From: Prauserella salsuginis
Lineage (GTDB): Bacteria; Actinomycetota; Actinomycetes; Mycobacteriales; Pseudonocardiaceae
NCBI RefSeq assembly: GCF_024648885.1
Contig: NZ_JANBBF010000012.1
Span: 434,001 to 498,000, forward strand
Reading direction: 5' to 3'
DNA: 64,000 bases
A model generated the notes under the pieces. That model worked only from the letters and a program-made list of their open reading frames with translations, ran no database searches and had not been told where the DNA came from. The translations under genes were made by a program, and so were the position numbers. This document shows positions 60,492-64,000 of this stretch, in pieces (position 1 is the stretch's first letter; each line of letters begins with the position of its first letter).

Positions 60492-61204
60492 GAGGTGGTC
60501 TCCCGTTCGTCTCCGAGTTCGATGATCCGTCCTCTGTCGACGCTCACCCAGTCCCTGCCGCGCAGGTACGGGTCGAGCGCGTCGGCGATGGCCCGTTCGT
60601 CGCGGGCGGCCTTGGGCCGCTGCAACTCGTAGACGTGCGGGAACTCCAGCATGCCGGTGACGACATCCCACAGCCGCACGGCGGCGGCACCGTCGGGTGG
60701 GTCCACCAGCACCGGGCCGAACAGGCACTGCCCGTCGGGGAACAGCAGCGTGGGCACGCCGAAACCGCCCGCGTCCAGCACACGCTGGTGGTCGGCCTTG
60801 ATGTCGTCGTGGGTGGACGGGTCGGCGAGCGCCTCGTTCAGCAGTGCGGCGTCCGCGCCGATCTCGGTGAGCAGCCGCCGCGCCGTGTCCGGCTCGTGCG
60901 GTGTGCCGCCGTCCAGGTGGAGCTCCCGGCCGATCCTCGCGTACCAGGCGTCGAGCAGCGCGGCGTCGCGGCGGCGCAGCAGTGCGGCGATGCGCATCAG
61001 GGACCAGCCGTACGACCACGACCGTTCCCACGGGTGTTTCTTGCCCTCGAACCGGTTGATCTCTTCCAGGCTGAAGAACCGCCAGTTGACCGTCAGTCCG
61101 GTGTGTGCGCGGACCTCCCGGATCCAGCGTGAGGTGTGGTAGGCGAACGGGCACATCGGGTCGAAGTGGAAGTCCACCTCGGACCGCTCGGACTGCACTG
61201 TCAT
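60488..61204 (-). CDS. DsbA-family oxidoreductase related to mycothiol-dependent reductase Rv2466c
   Basis: 238 residues, thioredoxin fold with inserted helical domain. The start [18 protein letters not shown] and the later [11 protein letters not shown] with cis-Pro resemble Rv2466c (Mrx2), whose active site is CPWC. Here the motif is CPFA: Cys 18 is kept and the second Cys is Ala 21. A one-Cys site would favour glutathionylation-like (mycothiolation) or transferase chemistry over disulfide exchange. The ATG overlaps the tetR stop (ATGA) and the MDMPI gene follows by overlap, so all three are co-translated. Confidence 0.85.
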   Translation of the reverse strand: MTVQSERSEVDFHFDPMCPFAYHTSRWIREVRAHTGLTVNWRFFSLEEINRFEGKKHPWERSWSYGWSLMRIAALLRRRDAALLDAWYARIGRELHLDGGTPHEPDTARRLLTEIGADAALLNEALADPSTHDDIKADHQRVLDAGGFGVPTLLFPDGQCLFGPVLVDPPDGAAAVRLWDVVTGMLEFPHVYELQRPKAARDERAIADALDPYLRGRDWVSVDRGRIIELGDERETTS

Positions 61205-61803
61205 ACCGCCCCTTCTCGCAGATGCACGTCGATGAGGTCGTGCAGCGTCGTGGCGACGTCGGCCGCGGAGTGACCGCCGACCTTCGCCAGCAGGATCTGG
61301 CCCTGGGTGTGGGCGAGCAGGGAGTGCGCCAGCCGGTCGGGGTCCACCCCGTCGCGCAGTGCGCCGTCCTGCTGTGCCCGGTGGCAGATCACGGCGAACT
61401 CGCGCTCCCATCGTGCGAAAGCCGAGGCCAGGTGGTCGCGCAACGCGTCGTCGACGGTGGACAACTCGGCGGCGAGGTTGCCGAATGGGCAGCCGACCAC
61501 CCTGCCGAAGGTGGACTCGAAACGGGCCTGGATGGCTCCCACGGCGTCGGCGACCCCGTGGAGCCGCGCCGCCGCTGACTCGCCGGAGGTGGCCGCGAGC
61601 CGGTCGATCAGCGCGTCGGTGTGGAGGTCCACGACGGCCTTCGCCAGCTCGGCCTTCGAGGGGAAGAAGTGGTAGAAGCTGCCTTTGCGCACGTCGGCCG
61701 CGGTGCACACGTCGTCCACGCTCACCGAGCCGTAGCTGCGGGACAGCAGCAGCCGGGCGGACGTGCGAACGATCCGCTCGCGGGTGTCGCCGGTCCGTCC
61801 CAT
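61201..61803 (-). CDS. TetR family regulator of the thiol-enzyme operon
   Basis: 200 residues. [23 protein letters not shown] followed by [19 protein letters not shown]. The C-terminal domain has a Cys in [13 protein letters not shown], the conserved position used by some thiol- or electrophile-sensing TetR proteins, which suits the downstream mycothiol-linked enzymes. First gene of a three-gene operon. The -10 at 61810-61815 lies 7 bases before the ATG, so the mRNA is probably leaderless. Confidence 0.88.
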   Translation of the reverse strand: MGRTGDTRERIVRTSARLLLSRSYGSVSVDDVCTAADVRKGSFYHFFPSKAELAKAVVDLHTDALIDRLAATSGESAAARLHGVADAVGAIQARFESTFGRVVGCPFGNLAAELSTVDDALRDHLASAFARWEREFAVICHRAQQDGALRDGVDPDRLAHSLLAHTQGQILLAKVGGHSAADVATTLHDLIDVHLREGAV

Positions 61804-61809
61804 GGCGAG

Positions 61810-61839
61810 ACCGTAGCGCTAGTTGACCGGTCGGTCAAC
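61810..61839 (-). promoter_or_regulatory. TetR operon promoter with operator over the -35
   Basis: On the minus strand -35 TTGACC (61833-61838) and -10 TACGGT (61810-61815) are 17 bases apart. A palindrome with arms GTTGACC (61822-61828) and GGTCAAC (61833-61839) overlaps the -35 and spacer, the expected place for autorepression. Confidence 0.75.
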
Positions 61840-61920
61840 GGAAATGCCATGGAGGCCGGACGCGAGCGGCGCTGCGCTCGGCGGTTCCGGTGGATGCGGT
61901 GATGCGGTGGCGCGGGAGGC

Positions 61921-62571
61921 TCAGTCGAGGAGGACGTAGCCGAGTTCGCGGCACACCCGCGCCAGCGGTACGTCCAGCCCCGGGTGATCGAGTCCCAGCA
62001 GGATGTCGGGTGACGCCGGCAGAGCCGAGCTTGCCGGGGGATCCCAGAGGCACACCGCGGGTTCGCCGCCGTCCATCGACGAGCGGTACCAGAGCCCGTC
62101 GAGGTCGGGCAGTTCGGCGCGGACCGCCCGTGCCCACGCCTGGGTGACCTTCTTCGGTCCGCTGGAGATCTCCTGGGACGCGCCGACCCGCGTGGGCCAC
62201 AGGCCGGACAGGTCGAGCAGGTGCAGCGTGCGGGACGGCCGGACGACGACGAGGTGAGGTCCTCGCGTCCTGCGGTCCACTGTGGACGTCGTCTGGAAGA
62301 CCTCGGCGATGCTCGTGCGCACCGACAGTCCGAAGTAGAGGACGCCGTGGTCGGGCCGGTGCTCCGGCGTTTCCGCGACGGGGTGCGGATCGAACCGGGC
62401 GTGGGCGATCGGCCCCGTGCGGCGGAACGTGTCCCAGCGTTGGGGATGGTTGCCACGTGCCGCGAAGACGCGCACGAGCCGTGTGGCCGGATGGACCGCG
62501 ACGATGTCCTCGTTCCGGCGGAGGTGCTCGCGGAGGACCTCGCCCGGGGGAGGCAGGGGTAACCGTGCCAT
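61921..62571 (-). CDS. RES domain toxin (NAD+-degrading type)
   Basis: 216 residues. RES-family landmarks: RLVRVFAARGNHPQRWDTF near residue 31, the Tyr/Glu strand-helix GVLYFGLSVRTSIAEVF with Glu 90, and GLWYRSSMDGGEPAVCLWD containing the Ser region. RES toxins (MbcT, ResT) degrade NAD+ and are held inactive by an Xre/MbcA-type antitoxin. The upstream gene fits that partner. ATG at 62571; 75 bases separate the two genes. Activity of this copy is not shown. Confidence 0.8.
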   Translation of the reverse strand: MARLPLPPPGEVLREHLRRNEDIVAVHPATRLVRVFAARGNHPQRWDTFRRTGPIAHARFDPHPVAETPEHRPDHGVLYFGLSVRTSIAEVFQTTSTVDRRTRGPHLVVVRPSRTLHLLDLSGLWPTRVGASQEISSGPKKVTQAWARAVRAELPDLDGLWYRSSMDGGEPAVCLWDPPASSALPASPDILLGLDHPGLDVPLARVCRELGYVLLD

Positions 62572-62646
62572 GACTGTGCCGACGTGCTCCTCGGTGCGCG
62601 GTCGGGGGATGGATGCGGTCGGGAACGGGGCGTAGCCCGACAGGGC

Positions 62647-63240
62647 TCAGGCGGGCGTTCCGAGGGTAGCGGCCAGTTCGGCGACGCGCGCGGGGTCACC
62701 GCCTGCGAGTAGCCAGTCGCGGGGTGTCGCGGGCGTGTCCCCGATGAGCAGGTCGGGCTGTGGCGTGGTCATGAACCCGGCGACGGCCAGCGCGGGCTGG
62801 TCGTCGGGGACGGCGCGCAGCACGACGTCGAGGCCGGGTACGGCGCCGTCGGTGGTGAACTGCCATGCGGGCAGTCGCCATCCGCCGTGTCCCTTCCAGC
62901 CGGCCAGGCGGTGCTGCTTGAGGCGGTGGCGGACGCGGCTGTCGTCGACGCCGAGCCGTGCGGCCGTCTCGGTGACGGTCAGCGCGGAGTCGGCGAACAC
63001 CGCCTGTGTGGCGACGGCGTTGGCGCGCGGATCCGGTTCGGCCGCGCCGGCGGCCGACAGGTCGAGGCCCACGTCGGTGAGGACGTCGCGTTGTGCGGCC
63101 GAGAAGAAGTGTGCCGGGTCCGGGTCGCCGGGGGACAGGCGTCGTGCGGCCTGCTCGACGAGCGCCAGGAACTCGGTGGCGTCCACCTTGAGTCCGGTGC
63201 GGGCGAGCACGTCCTCCAAGGCTGTCGTCGCGCTGGTCAT
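62647..63240 (-). CDS. Probable MbcA/Xre-ParS-type antitoxin
   Basis: 197 residues. The middle has a helix-turn-helix (LTVTETAARLGVDDSRVRHRL) ahead of a wing-like GHGGWRLPAWQF; the C-terminal part (LAVAGFMTTPQPDLLIG and TPRDWLLAGGDPARVAELAA) resembles the MbcA/ParS toxin-binding domain that plugs the RES active site. It precedes the RES gene on the same strand, the normal order for this type of toxin-antitoxin pair. The N-terminal 90 residues are extra compared with short antitoxins. A CACGCGCGTG palindrome at 63254-63263 lies 14 bases upstream of the ATG. Confidence 0.72.
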   Translation of the reverse strand: MTSATTALEDVLARTGLKVDATEFLALVEQAARRLSPGDPDPAHFFSAAQRDVLTDVGLDLSAAGAAEPDPRANAVATQAVFADSALTVTETAARLGVDDSRVRHRLKQHRLAGWKGHGGWRLPAWQFTTDGAVPGLDVVLRAVPDDQPALAVAGFMTTPQPDLLIGDTPATPRDWLLAGGDPARVAELAATLGTPA

Positions 63241-63253
63241 GCGCCCAGGTTAA

Positions 63254-63263
63254 CACGCGCGTG
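63254..63263. promoter_or_regulatory. Palindrome upstream of the antitoxin gene
   Basis: CACGCGCGTG, perfect 10-bp palindrome, directly after GTTAAC (63249-63254). It is a candidate autoregulatory site for the antitoxin. Confidence 0.35.
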
Positions 63264-63297
63264 CGCATTCGTGCGCTCGAAAAGGAGGCGAGTCCGG

Positions 63298-63330
63298 TGG
63301 ACAGAGTATGCCTACGCAGTTATATTACTG
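63298..63330 (+). promoter_or_regulatory. ArsR-gene promoter with operator around the -10
   Basis: -35 TGGACA (63298-63303) and -10 TATATT (63321-63326) are separated by exactly 17 bases. The -10 is framed by an inverted repeat CAGT (63317-63320)/ACTG (63327-63330). The GTG at 63333 lies 7 bases after the -10, so the mRNA should be leaderless. Confidence 0.75.
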
Positions 63331-63332
63331 AG

Positions 63333-63659
63333 GTGGCAAATACGTTCGAAGTGCTCGCGGAGCCACGGCGACGGGAGATCCTGGACCTGCTGCGTGGGAG
63401 CGAATGCCTGGTCGGTGAGCTGGCGGGGCGGCTCGACCTGACGCAGCCTGCCGTGTCGAAACACCTGCGCGTGCTGCGGGAGGCCGGATTGGTCTCCGTG
63501 CGGCAGGACGCGCAACGACGCTGGTACCGGCTGCGGCCGCAGCCGCTCGCGGAGATCGACGCCTGGCTCGAGCCGTACCGCAGGCTGTGGTCCGACAGTC
63601 TCGACGCGCTCGAACGCCACCTCGACGAGATGCCGGACCACCCCGAGACGGAGGAGTAG
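63333..63659 (+). CDS. ArsR family regulator
   Basis: 108 residues from the GTG at 63333; extending to 63261 would cross the promoter. Winged HTH: FEVLAEPRRREILDLLRG, VGELAGRLDLTQPAVSKHLRVLREAGLV (recognition helix TQPAVSKHLRVL) and the wing RRWYRLR. No Cys metal-site motif (only one Cys, in SECLV), so it is of the non-metal ArsR class that pairs with SRPBCC proteins. Two bases separate it from the next gene. Autorepression at the -10 palindrome is likely. Confidence 0.9.
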   Translation: MANTFEVLAEPRRREILDLLRGSECLVGELAGRLDLTQPAVSKHLRVLREAGLVSVRQDAQRRWYRLRPQPLAEIDAWLEPYRRLWSDSLDALERHLDEMPDHPETEE

Positions 63660-63661
63660 AC

Positions 63662-64000
63662 GTGACCGACACCCAACGGCGCATCGACGGTGGCTGGCAG
63701 CTGCGGTTCGAACGCCGGTACGCCCACCCGCCCGCCAAGGTGTGGCGAGCGCTGACCGACCCCGAGCATCTCAGCGCCTGGTATCCGTTCCCGGTCGCCG
63801 AACTCGACCTGCGGGTCGGCGGCATCATCCGGTTCCGCGAACCGGACGGCACCCCGACCGACCTCCACGCCGAGATCACCGAGTTGGAGCCGCATCGCCG
63901 CCTGGTCTTCACCGAGTTCGACGAGGAGACCGGTGAGCACCGGCTGCGGCTGACGCTGGAGCCGGACGGCAGCGGCTGTGTGCTGACGTTCGAGCACACG
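63662..64000 (+). CDS. SRPBCC/AHSA1-family protein, truncated by the window end
   Basis: The first 113 codons are visible, with no stop before the window ends. Starts MTDTQRRIDGGWQLRFERRY; then AHPPAKVWRALTDPEHLSAWYPF, the hallmark AHSA1 helix-loop, and LDLRVGGIIRFREPDG. Members have a hydrophobic ligand cavity; many actinobacterial ones sit downstream of an ArsR gene as here. The function is generally unknown. GTG start with GAGGAG overlapping the end of arsR. Confidence 0.85.
   Translation, partial: MTDTQRRIDGGWQLRFERRYAHPPAKVWRALTDPEHLSAWYPFPVAELDLRVGGIIRFREPDGTPTDLHAEITELEPHRRLVFTEFDEETGEHRLRLTLEPDGSGCVLTFEHT

Noticed and set aside
1-64000. Insertion sequences, prophage genes, integrase-tRNA junction
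   Set aside because: No transposase, recombinase or terminal repeats were found; the tRNA at 32209 has no integrase or direct repeat nearby.

Overview
The window is very GC-rich, uses many GTG starts, and carries an actinobacterial housekeeping block (pdtaR, polA, rpsA, a coaE-grpB fusion, uvrB) together with mycothiol-type detoxification genes and an ANTAR regulator. This points to a high-GC actinomycete, most likely a member of the Pseudonocardiaceae; the family assignment is inference.

Positions 1-7900 hold a TetR regulator, a secreted endonuclease I fused to a degenerate guanyl-ribonuclease-like domain, a secreted C39-type cysteine peptidase, a complete glycine betaine/proline ABC operon (ATPase with CBS domains, permease, lipoprotein), and a VOC protein divergent from a GntR/FCD regulator.

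Positions 7950-23970 form a pectin and aldarate catabolic island. Two secreted GH28 pectinases are followed by a LacI regulator, a TRAP transporter, a uronate-dehydrogenase-like enzyme and a mandelate-racemase-type cycloisomerase. An oppositely oriented set encodes 5-dehydro-4-deoxyglucarate dehydratase, ketoglutarate semialdehyde dehydrogenase, glucarate dehydratase and a GntP permease, with a divergent LysR gene. Read together this is a full oxidative route from polygalacturonate to 2-oxoglutarate. Three copies of a GAAACC-GGTTTC-type palindrome sit in front of the pectinases, lacI itself and the TRAP operon.

Positions 24000-32200 are accessory: an MFS transporter with an M20 peptidase and divergent LysR, then a P-loop NTPase coupled by stop/start overlap to an ABC exporter whose nucleotide-binding domain has lost every catalytic motif, and a frameshifted proline iminopeptidase.

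Positions 32200-51500 are the conserved block: a class-I-shaped tRNA with a CAA anticodon, pdtaR, a PaaI thioesterase, polA (ending in a 17-bp tandem repeat array), a TetR/YhgE/pseudo-ATPase operon, a methyltransferase, rpsA, a coaE-grpB fusion, a DUF5685 protein with an extreme Cys-rich tail, and uvrB behind a PafBC-type DNA-damage promoter.

Positions 51500-64000 contain an ABC system whose ATPase is fused to an extracellular alpha/beta hydrolase, a terC gene under a yybP-ykoY (Mn2+) riboswitch with a visible anti-Shine-Dalgarno switch, an S9 peptidase, a TetR/DsbA-like/mycothiol-transferase operon, a RES-type toxin-antitoxin pair, and an ArsR/SRPBCC pair cut by the window end. No insertion sequence, CRISPR array, rRNA or replication origin was seen.
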